Both the position numbers and the translations under genes were made by a program. Shown here piece by piece: positions 1 to 8,388 of a stretch of DNA of 64,000 nt. The notes beneath the pieces were generated by a model that was not told the DNA's origin, did not search any database, and worked only from the letters and a program-made list of their open reading frames with translations. Each line of letters begins with the position of its first letter. Positions within the stretch are counted from its first letter, which is position 1. Source of the DNA: Ignavibacteria bacterium (GTDB lineage: Bacteria; Bacteroidota; Ignavibacteria; Tepidaquicellales; Tepidaquicellaceae); NCBI GenBank assembly GCA_016704345.1, contig JADJAH010000019.1:1-64000 (forward strand), written 5' to 3'.

Positions 1-55
1 CTTTCACCCTTCGTCAGGCGATGTCGCTACCGAGTTGTAGCTTGGAGCGACGATG
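1..55. repeat. REP-like repeat fragment at left window edge
   Basis: The first 18 bases match the head of the repeat module seen at 880, 4801, 4984 and elsewhere (ctttcacccttcgtcagg). The copy then diverges and stops just before the end of the GIY-YIG gene. It may continue left of the window. Confidence 0.6.
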
Positions 56-59
56 GAAA

Positions 60-374
60 CTAGTCTTTCTTGGGATTTGATTTGTTGATTTGTATTTCGG
101 AATAATTCTTTGAATATTCTTTCAGTTTTTCTATGTCCCCTTCTATGAGCGCTTTCTTTTTTCTTCTGGTCCAGCCTTTGATCTGCTTCTCGGCCATGAT
201 TGCTTCATTTGGACTTTTAAACTCTTCACAGAAAACTAATTTGACCGGTCTTCTGCTGTGAGTGTAACTTTTCTTATCTCCATCTGAATTGTGTTGTTCT
301 AATCTTCGATCAAGATCATTTGTTACTCCTGTATAGTAGCTGTCATCGGAACACTCAAGAATGTAAACCCACAT
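60..374 (-). CDS. GIY-YIG family nuclease, small single-domain protein
   Basis: A protein of 104 residues with the GIY-YIG fold: 'VYILECSDDSYYTGVTNDLDRRLEQHN' is the family pattern, with the two tyrosine-containing strands (VYIL and YYTG), the conserved Arg in the following helix (DRRL), and a Glu further on (MAEKQIKGW). This is the stand-alone YhbQ/UPF0213-like type, whose substrate is usually unknown. The frame is open to an upstream ATG at 392, but a good ribosome site (AAGGAG, 382-387) lies 7 bases before the ATG at 374, so 374 is chosen. The gene has fragments of the REP-like repeat family on both sides, which hints at a link to repeat mobility or simply at a gene-poor location. The family call is secure; the biological role is unknown. 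Confidence 0.85.
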   Translation of the reverse strand: MWVYILECSDDSYYTGVTNDLDRRLEQHNSDGDKKSYTHSRRPVKLVFCEEFKSPNEAIMAEKQIKGWTRRKKKALIEGDIEKLKEYSKNYSEIQINKSNPKKD

Positions 375-479
375 TTTTCTTCTCCTTATCATATTTAATT
401 CATCAATACACGCAAATATAATGAAAATGGAATATTTTTTGGATTCAATGATTGGCTTGTGATCTGTGAATCTAAGACT

Positions 480-1015
480 ATCGTCACCCTTCGTCGGCTC
501 AGGTGACGCGCTGCTGATGGTGCTCAGGTTGACGCTGCTAGCGCGCGCGCTGGTAATTCTCAGGACGACGCCTTCTAATTGCCCGGGATGACGCTGCTAA
601 TTTTCACAATTGACGCCTTCCACTGCGTCGTGGTGAGCCTGACGACTTGAACTGGCGCTGATTTGCTTACTACCTTCGTCGGGCTCAGGGCGACGCTGCA
701 CTATTGCTCAGGGCGACGCCTTCCACTGCGACGACCATGGCTGAGTCTGTCGAGCCCATCGCCGGCCCGATTTGCTTTCACCCTTCGTCTCGAGGCTCGG
801 GCGACGCTGCTAATTTACTCCAGGGCGACGACGCCTTCCACTGACGCCATGGTGAGCCCTGACGACGGACCTGATAAGCTTTCACCCTTCGTCAGGCTCA
901 GGGTGACGCTGCTAATTTGCTCAGGGTGACGCTGCTAATTTGCTCAGGATGACGCTGCTAATTTGCTCAGGGTGACGTGCTAATTTCCTCAGGGTAACGC
1001 GGTGTAGGCTCAATG
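480..1015. repeat. Degenerate REP-like repeat cluster
   Basis: This stretch has no credible gene. It consists of diverged copies of the repeat family found intact at 4740-5625: heads of the 'ctttcacccttcgtc' type near 669, 777 and 881, tails of the 'ccttccactgcg...' type near 618, 719 and 833, and near its right end several head-to-tail units of about 23 bp (gctgctaatttgctcagggt plus gac) between about 890 and 1000. The open frame at 663-929 is a translation of repeat sequence and is not called. Bases 375-479 hold the GIY-YIG promoter side and nothing else recognisable. Confidence 0.8.
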
Positions 1016-1058
1016 TGCCATTATCTCATAGAATGATGTTCCATCAAGAAAATCATTT

Positions 1059-1607
1059 TTATACTATCAATTTCTTCACGGCATAAATTATGTGCTCAGC
1101 ACGTTCTTCAACGGAAATTAAAAGCACATCTGAAATTATATAACCAAGTTCCTGATAGATATCTCGAATATTATTGCCAAAGGAATTAGCCACTTCGAAA
1201 TCAACTTTCCTTTCTTCGTCTTTGCAATAAATTCCTTCCCACCCCGGGAGGAAGAAAACATGCTTGTTATATCGGTACTCAACTGATGCATTCACAGCTC
1301 TTCCTTGACTTGTATTGAGTAATTTAGAGTAGGCAATTATATCTGCCATTCCTCTATCAAAGAAAACTGTTTCTTCAATATTCGAATGCTGGTTGAATTG
1401 AAATATCATTCTTGACAGCATCAGTTCATTAAACAGCTCAGGGTTCTTTTCCGGAACGCCGTTGCCGCTAATGGACCTTTGCTCCTTCAGAATTTCCCTT
1501 GCCGGTTCATCAATACAAATAAATCCCCTATCTTTGAGAACATTGAGGATCGTACTTTTCCCCGCTCCCATTGCACCTGTAATGACAAAATAATTATTTT
1601 TCGTCAT
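1059..1607 (-). CDS. P-loop AAA-type ATPase/kinase-like protein
   Basis: A protein of 182 residues that begins with a strand and a Walker A motif, 'GAMGAGKST' (residues about 11-19). It continues with 'ICIDEPAREIL', a helix-rich insert, and a 'VFFDRGMADIIAY' segment that looks like the Asp/Arg element of NadR/Ttd14-type AAA_28 domains. That family contains small cytoplasmic ATPases and nucleoside-kinase-like enzymes. The length fits a complete single domain. The ATG at 1607 follows directly on a plausible N-terminus (MTKNNYFVITG). No neighbour shares its strand closely enough to suggest an operon. The substrate cannot be told from sequence. Fold confidence is high; function is not known. Confidence 0.75.
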   Translation of the reverse strand: MTKNNYFVITGAMGAGKSTILNVLKDRGFICIDEPAREILKEQRSISGNGVPEKNPELFNELMLSRMIFQFNQHSNIEETVFFDRGMADIIAYSKLLNTSQGRAVNASVEYRYNKHVFFLPGWEGIYCKDEERKVDFEVANSFGNNIRDIYQELGYIISDVLLISVEERAEHIIYAVKKLIV

Positions 1608-1933
1608 GGATTTAAAAAATTAATATTTTTGTATGCACTATTGCCTGTTATCAGAGCATCAGCAACATCAACAAAATAGTTACATGTTTGCAAATAACTG
1701 TTAGTTATTGTTAAGTCCCAGAGCCTTCTTCAGGCGTTATGCTTCTCACCTCACTCATACATTAGAAGTGCGGATTGCAATCAAGCAAGTGCGGCCATCA
1801 GAAGCAAGTCCCTTCCTAAGAGTCTTTCCAATTCCTGCAAACTACTTTGTGTCTAAGAATACTGCCCGTCCTCTCTAAAGCAAGAACGGGCAGCAATATA
1901 TTTTTTACTATGCAACTGGGCGAACTATTGTTG
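1608..1933. other. Intergenic region with one strong hairpin
   Basis: There is no gene here. It contains the promoter side of the minus-strand ATPase gene and, at 1862-1893, an inverted repeat (ctgcccgt / acgggcag) with a 16-base loop just beyond the stop of the propeller gene. Read on the plus strand it is followed by an AT-rich run ending in six T's; read on the minus strand it lacks a clear T-tract. A terminator role is possible but not secure. Confidence 0.4.
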
Positions 1934-4333
1934 TTACGGTTTAATACTGCCTACAAACGTGAATGAATTATTTTCGGTAATTGATCCGTCTGAACCGTCC
2001 ACAGTTCCATCACCGTTGACATCCGAAGCAACATATCCGGAAACAAAATTAAATGCATCATTGTCTATTCTGCTCATGTCAGAGCCGTCAACAAATCCGT
2101 CCTGATTGACATCACCGCTGAAGATTGCAAACCTGACCGGCGAATTGTCAATCTGTTTCAGATTATTTCCAAATGCCCGGTTTTGCTGATCTGACATGTT
2201 ATAATTCAAAGTTGATCCGACCGTAATATTCTCTCCGCCTGCCCTGCTCCAGGTTTCAATACTGTTTCTGTGCTTGACCGTTATGTAATACTGACCTGAT
2301 GAAGCATTTGAAAATCTCAACGACAACACACCATTCTCTGACATAACTGCAACTGCAGAATCAACTCTTGCATAAGGCGAAGAGGCGCTTCTGAGATATG
2401 CCCGCACCGTATCTCTGACCTGTGTATTCAGGCTTGGATTATAAAATCCTTCTATGAACATGGTCAGATCAACTCTTGTAACCTGTAGCAGTTCCGTTGG
2501 TATTGTCTTGAGAATTGTTCCAATCAAACCTCCGGCATAAACATAATTGTCAGTGTTGAAGTAGAGAGCATACAAACCATTATTCGTAACTGTCGGTTGT
2601 TCGATCCATGTAGTGCCGCCGTCCATTGATTTAATGATCTTGCCGTTACTGTTTACCGCGTATCCGAAATTATTCCTGAACTGAACTTTATAATATCCGC
2701 CCGAGGGTGCATTCATTGCAATCCAGTTTGTTCCGCCGTTTGTAGTCCTGAGCAAACCACTCCCTGATGAAATGTACCCTGTATTCACATCTACAAAATC
2801 AACCGAAGTATTGTAAGCGAATCCGTACGGTGAAGTTTGAGTAGTCCAGTTAACTCCTGCATTAGTAGTCTTTGCTATTGCGCTATTGTCACCCACAGCA
2901 TAACCGGTATTCTCATTTACGAAACAAATTGCGGTAATAAAACTGCCGGATATTGGAATGGTTGAAGCAGTCCAGCTTTGTCCCGCATTAGTTGTCTTCT
3001 GGAGTTTACCGTAACTTCCGACTGCGTACCCTGTGTTCGGATTTGTGAAAGCAATATCGGAAAAAATCTCATTCGTGAAGCTTGTATAGACATTTGACCA
3101 GTTAGTTCCGCCGTTAGTTGTCTTCTTTAAGTTTATACTGCCTGCAATGTATCCGGTAACAGAATCTGTAAAGCTCAATCCATACATTGGAGTTGTATAA
3201 GAACTGATTTGTGAAACCCATGTTTGTCCTGAATTTGTTGTTTTCAGAATATCACCACCGCCATAGCCGCACAAAGCATAACCTGTGGTATTATTTACAA
3301 ATCTGATCTCGCTGAGAGTATTTTCCGTAACGCTTGCCGGCTTCTGCCAGTTGGCGCCGCTGTTTGTTGATCGGATAACAATGCCATAATTCCCAGCCGC
3401 ATGAATTGTACCGTTTGGAGTAAGGCAAGCATCGGAGAACAACCTGTTGACTGTCCAGCCGAATTCCTCTTCAGTCCAGTTCAATCCGCCGTTAGTAGTT
3501 TTTATGTAAACATCACCGGAGCCAAATCCAAATCCTGTTGTGGAATTTATAAAGACTAATGAATTAATTTCCATACTGCTTGGACACCAGGCAGAATTCC
3601 AGTTTACTCCGGAATTTGTTGATATCAAAATCCTTCCATCTCCTCCTCCGGCTACCCCGGTTGTCTGATCAATGAAGTGAAGTGAATACAAAGCCGGAGC
3701 ATTATAAAATTCAACTAACTCCCAGGTGGAACCTCCGTTGGTTGTTTTGATTATCTCGCTTCCAAGTGAACCACCTGCCGCGTATCCGTTATTCTCGTCA
3801 ATAAAATGTAATGTATTGAGATAGTTTGCACCGGCTGTTGTTTGTGTTGTCCAGTTTGAACCGCCGTCAGTGGTTTTCCAGATCTTGCTTTCAAGTGAGA
3901 AGAATCCTACAACATATCCTACATTCAGATTCAGGAAGTCTATATCCAAAATAGAATAAAGGGAATCAAACTGTCCCGTTACAGGCAACTGCAGAGAGTT
4001 CCATGAAAGCCCTCCGTCCGTGGTTTTACTAAGCTTTTGATTGAAACTACCTGCATACCCGGTCTCTGTATTTGTGAAGTCAAGACTAAGAATTGACTGG
4101 TTAGATATTGGAATCAGCTGATTCCAATAACTGCCACCGTCAGTAGTTTTAAGAATAGTTCCAAATGCACCGGCAGTATAACCGATATTGTCATTTACAA
4201 AATCAATTGCATTCAGACTGTTTCCCTGTGGTTTGGGATGAAGCCACTCCCAGTTATCAATCTGTTGTGATGAAGCTATGGGAATGAATACAACAATCAG
4301 AAGTAGTGTGATGATTAATCGTTTGATAATCAT
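1934..4333 (-). CDS. Secreted Ycf48/Asp-box beta-propeller protein with C-terminal dockerin-like module
   Basis: About 799 residues. A signal peptide (MIIKRLIITLLLIVVFIPIASS) is followed by 13 repeats of the Asp-box type, such as KTTDGGSYW, KTTNGGSTW and KTTNAGQSW, spaced about 40-50 residues apart. They alternate with 'NTGYA.G' strands, as in Ycf48-like/BNR propellers. The last 175 residues are the shared module: beta part with 'KHRNSIETWS', then 'AFGNN', then two calcium loops (GDVNQDGFVDGSD and SDVNGDGTVDGSD), ending at the stop. The frame also has a TTG at 4366, but the ATG at 4333 starts a normal signal peptide. Likely an exported surface or extracellular protein; no enzyme residues are recognised. 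Confidence 0.85.
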   Translation of the reverse strand: MIIKRLIITLLLIVVFIPIASSQQIDNWEWLHPKPQGNSLNAIDFVNDNIGYTAGAFGTILKTTDGGSYWNQLIPISNQSILSLDFTNTETGYAGSFNQKLSKTTDGGLSWNSLQLPVTGQFDSLYSILDIDFLNLNVGYVVGFFSLESKIWKTTDGGSNWTTQTTAGANYLNTLHFIDENNGYAAGGSLGSEIIKTTNGGSTWELVEFYNAPALYSLHFIDQTTGVAGGGDGRILISTNSGVNWNSAWCPSSMEINSLVFINSTTGFGFGSGDVYIKTTNGGLNWTEEEFGWTVNRLFSDACLTPNGTIHAAGNYGIVIRSTNSGANWQKPASVTENTLSEIRFVNNTTGYALCGYGGGDILKTTNSGQTWVSQISSYTTPMYGLSFTDSVTGYIAGSINLKKTTNGGTNWSNVYTSFTNEIFSDIAFTNPNTGYAVGSYGKLQKTTNAGQSWTASTIPISGSFITAICFVNENTGYAVGDNSAIAKTTNAGVNWTTQTSPYGFAYNTSVDFVDVNTGYISSGSGLLRTTNGGTNWIAMNAPSGGYYKVQFRNNFGYAVNSNGKIIKSMDGGTTWIEQPTVTNNGLYALYFNTDNYVYAGGLIGTILKTIPTELLQVTRVDLTMFIEGFYNPSLNTQVRDTVRAYLRSASSPYARVDSAVAVMSENGVLSLRFSNASSGQYYITVKHRNSIETWSRAGGENITVGSTLNYNMSDQQNRAFGNNLKQIDNSPVRFAIFSGDVNQDGFVDGSDMSRIDNDAFNFVSGYVASDVNGDGTVDGSDGSITENNSFTFVGSIKP

Positions 4334-4366
4334 TTGAATGTTTTGGTTTAAAGTTTTTAGAATCAA

Positions 4367-4739
4367 TTTCTTTCTCTTATTGGTTTAAACAAAATTAGAC
4401 ATAGCAAATGAGATTCTACAAACGAAAACTTTTGCATTTGTAGGTTTCATCAATTCGCAATTGCACTTCGTGTTCAGTGGATTCTTCGCGGAGCCTGTAA
4501 ATATCTTATAATATACAATCTCTTCAGGGTGCGCTCGAAATGACAAAAGGAGTACGTGATTCGTGCGCCGTTGCTTCTATGATCATTGTCCGCACTGATT
4601 TTCCCGAATTGAACAAAGTTGATTTCAACAGCCTATTCTGCAGGGACTCAGAGCCTTGATTTTGGTCTAGTAATCTCGTTGAGTCCGGTGAAATTGGGAA
4701 TCAGCGGGGACAGTAATTTGAGCAGAGTGATACTGCTAA
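4367..4739. other. Intergenic region, no gene seen
   Basis: It contains the upstream region of the propeller gene and about 300 bases without a convincing reading frame. A segment near 4525-4555 (ctcttcagggtgcgctcgaa) looks like degenerate repeat-family sequence. Nothing else is recognisable. Confidence 0.4.
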
Positions 4740-5625
4740 TTTACTCAGGGACGCGTTCCACTGCGTCATGGTGAGCCTGACGAACCATGGCGCTTAATTT
4801 CTTTCACCCTTCGTCAAGCTCAGGGTGACGCGGTAAAGGCTCAGGGTGACGCGGTAAAAGCTCAGGGCGACGCGGTAAAGGCTCAGGGCGACGCGCTAAA
4901 GGCTCAGAGTGACGCGGTAAAGGCTCAGGGTGACGCCTTCCACTGCGTCATGGTGAGCCTGACGAACCATGGCGCTTGATTTGCTTTCACCCTTCGTCAA
5001 GCTCAGGGTGACGCGGTGAAGGCTCAGGGCGACGCGGTAAAGGCTCAGGGTGACGCCTTCCACTGCGTCATGGTGAGCCTGACGAACCATGGCGCTTAAT
5101 TTCTTTCACCCTTCGTCAAGCTCAGGGTGACGCGGTAAAGACTCAGGGTGACGCTTTCCACTGCGTCATGGTGAGCCTGACGAACCATGGCGCTTAATTT
5201 CTTTCACCCTTCGTCAAGCTCAGGGTGACGCGGTAAAGACTCAGGGTGACGCGGTGAAAGCTCAGGGCGACGCCTTCCACTGCGTCATGGTGAGCCTGAC
5301 GAACCATGGCGCTTAATTTGCTTTCACCCTTCGTCAAGCTCAGGGTGACGCGGTAAAGGCTCAGGGTGACTCGGTAAAGGCTCAGGGCGACGCGCTAAAG
5401 GCTCAGAGTGACGCGGTGAAAGCTCAGGGTGAAGCGGCAAAAGCTCAGGGTGACGCGGTAAAGGCTCAGGGCGACGCCTTCCACTGCGTCATGGTGAGCC
5501 TGACGAACCATGGCGCTTAATTTGCTTTCACCCTTCGTCAAGCTCAGGGTGACGCGGTGAAAGCGCAGGGTGACGCTGTGAAAGCGCAGCGTGAGGCTGT
5601 GAAAGCGCAGGGTGAGGCTGTTAAA
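4740..5625. repeat. Nested REP-like array: six modules with variable 21-bp subrepeats
   Basis: Six copies of a head segment (ctttcacccttcgtcaagct) start at about 4801, 4984, 5103, 5201, 5321 and 5525. Each is followed by 21-bp subrepeats of the form gctcagggtgacgcggtaaa+g. Six copies of a tail (gcgtcatggtgagcctgacg followed by aaccatggcgc) lie at about 4763, 4944, 5064, 5162, 5281 and 5484. The subrepeat number per module is about 6, 3, 2, 3, 7 and 4. The tail contains an inverted repeat, ATGGT...ACCAT. Because 21 is a multiple of three, frames stay open and produce spurious peptides (VRQAHHD, KAQGDAV) that should not be annotated as genes. The last subrepeats are diverged and stop about 20 bases from the end of the next gene. 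Confidence 0.9.
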
Positions 5626-5643
5626 TTTTTGTATGTAAATGAT

Positions 5644-7116
5644 TCATTTCTTTTTATTACTCAACAGCTCTTCAGCTTTTTCGATAAGCCAGTTCTTGTT
5701 TACAATGCGGGTTTCTTTGGTGAGCTCCCTGAGGAGGAGGCCGGGCACGTCGCGTGACTTGCCTGATTTTATCTTAAGCAATTGCATGTATCTCTTAACA
5801 AACCTATTGTAATACTCTTTATATTCTTTGGAAATTTCTTTTGTGCTGGATAGGAAATGCTTGTATGCATCAATGAGTGAATATGCCTGCTCGTAATAGC
5901 CAAGCTCGAAAAATATTTTCAGCAAAAGGTTTCGCAGATCAGACTTGAACAGAAAGAACTCATTCTCTATTGCCGAAATGCTGACAAGTGATTTCTCGTA
6001 CTCGCGGCGCAGGAACCATAGATTGCCGAATGCAAAGTTCTTCATATCAGTCCTGTATTCGTGACTCAGCGCGTCAGTATATTTGCTAATGAAATATTCA
6101 AACCATTCGTCATCCTTCACCGTGTTGCAATAGTAAATAATGTTTCTGTAAGTTATTACCTGCATGTACTCTTTCTCCGAAAATGAATACGCGTTCTCCT
6201 CAAGCATTTTCTTGTACACATCCATAGCTTCTTTATAGAACTGCTCATTCTTCCTGCTTACTTCTTCGGTACAGTAATTCGCAAGTTGATTAAAGATGAT
6301 GTATTTTTCTTCTCTGTCAAGCATTGAAATGTTTCCGTAAAATTCATCCCTAAGTAAATAGTAAAATTTTTTCTCCTCCGGTTCGGTGATGGTCTTGAGA
6401 TAATAGTAGTGAAGCGCAATGAGATACTTGTGCGAAATGTCGCTCTTATCTATCTCAGAAAATAATTCATCGACATTAACCAGTTTGAGTACCGACTCTA
6501 TGAACTTGTTGTCAAGAGTCCGTCCGTATGTAGTAAGTATGGGCTCGACCGAGCTTAAGAGTTGAATGTAATCGAAGATAAACTGTACTGCGGAAGCTTC
6601 GAAGTATCTTTTCTTTGTCTCTATAAGTCCTTCAAAGTCATTCTTAGAAGTGTAGTAAGCTCCTTTGAAAAATTCGCTTTGCCTAATCTTTGCATAATAA
6701 TCTTTGCCCGGTGAAAATCCTGGCTGAAGTTTTTTTTCAAAAGTCTTCAACACACGCATCGAATGATTGAGAAGCTGTTTTTCATAGAACCCTTTGCTGA
6801 GGTAAAGCAGTGAATCAGTTTCGTTGCGGTCAAGAGCAAGATGCATCAGAAAATTCTCGGATTCTTTTGTAAGATCGCTCATGAGATTTATCATCTTCTT
6901 CTCGCTGTACTCTTCATCCGGAAACATTATGCTGAACGCAAAACTCTTTTCAACTTTCTTTCCGTCAAATTCCGGATACAGTGATCTGAGGTGTGACAGC
7001 AATGGCGCTAAATTCCTCCTCGTTTTTACAAACGGAGATGAAAGAAATTTTTCAAAATCACTTAACTCCTCCCAAGTGAATGCACTTAAAATCTCTATCA
7101 GCCGGCTGTCTTTCAT
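5644..7116 (-). CDS. Conserved helical protein of unknown function
   Basis: A protein of 490 residues without signal peptide or membrane segment. The N-terminus (MKDSRLIEIL, then 'DFEKFLSSPF', then 'PEFDGKKVEKSFAFSIMFP') resembles uncharacterised Bacteroidota proteins of similar length. The rest is almost entirely predicted helix with Tyr- and Lys-rich repeats like degenerate TPR or HEAT helices. No catalytic motif is visible. The start at 7116 is the first ATG after a stop and lies divergent to the T9SS gene across 315 bases. It is probably cytoplasmic. The coding call is secure from length and composition; the function is unknown. Confidence 0.75.
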   Translation of the reverse strand: MKDSRLIEILSAFTWEELSDFEKFLSSPFVKTRRNLAPLLSHLRSLYPEFDGKKVEKSFAFSIMFPDEEYSEKKMINLMSDLTKESENFLMHLALDRNETDSLLYLSKGFYEKQLLNHSMRVLKTFEKKLQPGFSPGKDYYAKIRQSEFFKGAYYTSKNDFEGLIETKKRYFEASAVQFIFDYIQLLSSVEPILTTYGRTLDNKFIESVLKLVNVDELFSEIDKSDISHKYLIALHYYYLKTITEPEEKKFYYLLRDEFYGNISMLDREEKYIIFNQLANYCTEEVSRKNEQFYKEAMDVYKKMLEENAYSFSEKEYMQVITYRNIIYYCNTVKDDEWFEYFISKYTDALSHEYRTDMKNFAFGNLWFLRREYEKSLVSISAIENEFFLFKSDLRNLLLKIFFELGYYEQAYSLIDAYKHFLSSTKEISKEYKEYYNRFVKRYMQLLKIKSGKSRDVPGLLLRELTKETRIVNKNWLIEKAEELLSNKKK

Positions 7117-7431
7117 GAATCAAGTTAACCTCTCATTGTGAGAATAAAAACAAACAAAAATGCTTCTCAATGCTCGGAATCAACATTTACTACAAATTCC
7201 CCGGTTGAGCGTGTGAGAAAAAGCAAAAATGTTTCTTTGGTTCGGCATAAGTGCATGAGTAGTTTTGTCACACAACAAACAAGAACAATTACAACAAACT
7301 TAAAAAGAAGAAAAATGAAATCGAAAAAGAAAGTCAGCACAAACGGCTCAGCCGGAAAGATCACAAAAAACAAATTCAGCAATAATCAAATCCGCTACAT
7401 TAACCGCGGAGACAGAAAGGAGATGCAAAAA
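7117..7431. promoter_or_regulatory. Divergent intergenic/leader region
   Basis: This 315-base spacer lies between a minus-strand gene and a plus-strand exported protein, so it should hold both promoters. The plus-strand frame happens to be open from a GTG at 7138, and there is an ATG at 7315 in a Lys-rich stretch, but the translated sequence looks non-coding. The real start is marked by a ribosome site (AGAAAGGAG, 7414-7422) 9 bases before the ATG at 7432. Confidence 0.45.
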
Positions 7432-7725
7432 ATGAAAACCTTAACAGTAATGGTATCATTGTTCGTGTTGTTTGTATTCACCGGAGTTTCGAATGCAGCA
7501 GCATACAGGCTTACAATTCAGGGACCGGTTCAAACGTCTGCAAACACCTGTGAATTCTCAATTATCATCAATTGCTCATCAACAGAAGACAGAGAGTTTG
7601 CATATTCATTGGGACAGTATTTCATTGAGTTTAACAGCGCCATTGCCAACGGCGGACAACTGCAATACACTTTGATCGAATCCGGAATTGCCCGAGTCAA
7701 TGAGACCGAGGAATCCGACAGTTGA
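7432..7725 (+). CDS. Secreted T9SS cargo protein, 5' part of a frameshifted gene
   Basis: It encodes a signal peptide (MKTLTVMVSLFVLFVFTGVSNA) and the first part of an Ignavibacteria-type exported protein: 'YRLTIQGPVQTSANTCEFSI', then 'YSLGQYFIEFN', then 'IANGGQLQYTLIESGI'. The homologous sequence continues in the +1 frame as 'ESMRPRNPTV...', so residues after about position 86 of this frame (up to the stop at 7725) are out of frame. The break lies at 7686-7692 in the sequence ttgcccga; removing one base restores one protein of about 282 residues. The start is chosen for its strong ribosome site. It is either a sequencing error or a recent pseudogene. Confidence 0.7.
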   Translation: MKTLTVMVSLFVLFVFTGVSNAAAYRLTIQGPVQTSANTCEFSIIINCSSTEDREFAYSLGQYFIEFNSAIANGGQLQYTLIESGIARVNETEESDS

Positions 7726-8281
7726 TAATAATGTATTGCGACTTGCCTGCAATTCAATCAGTGCAGACAAGAGTTCACTGCCGGTCATATCATCTAAGTC
7801 CGGCGGATTGCTCATAGCAAGAATGAGACTTCAGACAACAGCAGAATCTTTCTCAGTTGAAGATCTTCAGCTCAAATGGATTACGGGCGAATCACAATTC
7901 AGGACAAAGGTATTTGCCTTCTCGGATGGGAAGAATGTTGATATCACCGCTGATTGCGATTTCGAGACCGAAGACGGAAGCGGTATTGCATCATCTGACA
8001 ATCTAAGTGAATTACCAACAAGTTATGACCTTGCTCAGAACTTCCCGAATCCATTTAACCCATCAACAATAATTCGTTACTCCTTGCCGGAGCAGGCATT
8101 CGTTGCTTTAAAGGTTTATGACATTTCCGGAAGAGAAGTGAAGACACTTGTTGATGAAATGAAATCTGCCGGAACATATGAGGTGTCTTTCAATTCATCG
8201 GGACTCTCAAGCGGGATGTATTTCTACAGGATCAATGCGGGCTCATTTTCGAAAGTCATGAAAATGGTTCTGGTGAAGTAA
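7688..8281 (+). CDS. Secreted T9SS cargo protein, 3' part with type-A sorting domain
   Basis: This is the continuation of the gene starting at 7432, in the +1 frame. It encodes the end of the N-terminal domain ('SMRPRNPTVDNNVLRLACN', 'GGLLIARMRLQT', 'LQLKWI'), a linker, and a C-terminal T9SS type-A sorting domain of about 80 residues: 'AQNFPNPFNPSTIIRYSLP', 'VALKVYDISGREVKTLV', 'SGMYFYRINAG', ending in 'KMVLVK'. In T9SS species this tail directs export across the outer membrane and attachment or release. The ATG at 7697 (in 'PESMRPR') is probably not a real start. Call secure as a T9SS substrate; role of the N-terminal domain unknown. Confidence 0.75.
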   Translation: MPESMRPRNPTVDNNVLRLACNSISADKSSLPVISSKSGGLLIARMRLQTTAESFSVEDLQLKWITGESQFRTKVFAFSDGKNVDITADCDFETEDGSGIASSDNLSELPTSYDLAQNFPNPFNPSTIIRYSLPEQAFVALKVYDISGREVKTLVDEMKSAGTYEVSFNSSGLSSGMYFYRINAGSFSKVMKMVLVK

Positions 8282-8388
8282 TATTGGACCTACACTATCA
8301 GTCTATGATAGGGAATGAAAAGAATGTGAGCTACAAATAAAATCAAACAACAAACAAAACTAAAACAAAACAAAACGAGAATACAAAA

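Noticed and set aside
663..929. Open frame on the plus strand
   Set aside because: It is repeat sequence in an open frame, with no family signature or ribosome site.
4896..5090. Frame giving repeated VRQAHHD and TLSL peptides
   Set aside because: It reads the 21-bp repeats and their tails; the pattern follows the repeat unit, not a protein family.
480..5625. CRISPR array in the repeat regions
   Set aside because: Units abut without unique spacers, subrepeats are 21-23 bp, and no cas gene is nearby.
5557..5757. Frame with KAQGDAV repeats
   Set aside because: It begins in repeat units and then runs antisense through the end of a conserved gene.
7138..7431. Extended N-terminus of the T9SS cargo gene
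   Set aside because: The added residues are Lys/Asn-rich with no secretory character, and the ribosome site points to 7432.
7686..7692. Programmed +1 frameshift in the T9SS cargo gene
   Set aside because: The octamer is shared with a second break but in a different reading phase, and no stimulatory structure is visible; a sequencing error is simpler.
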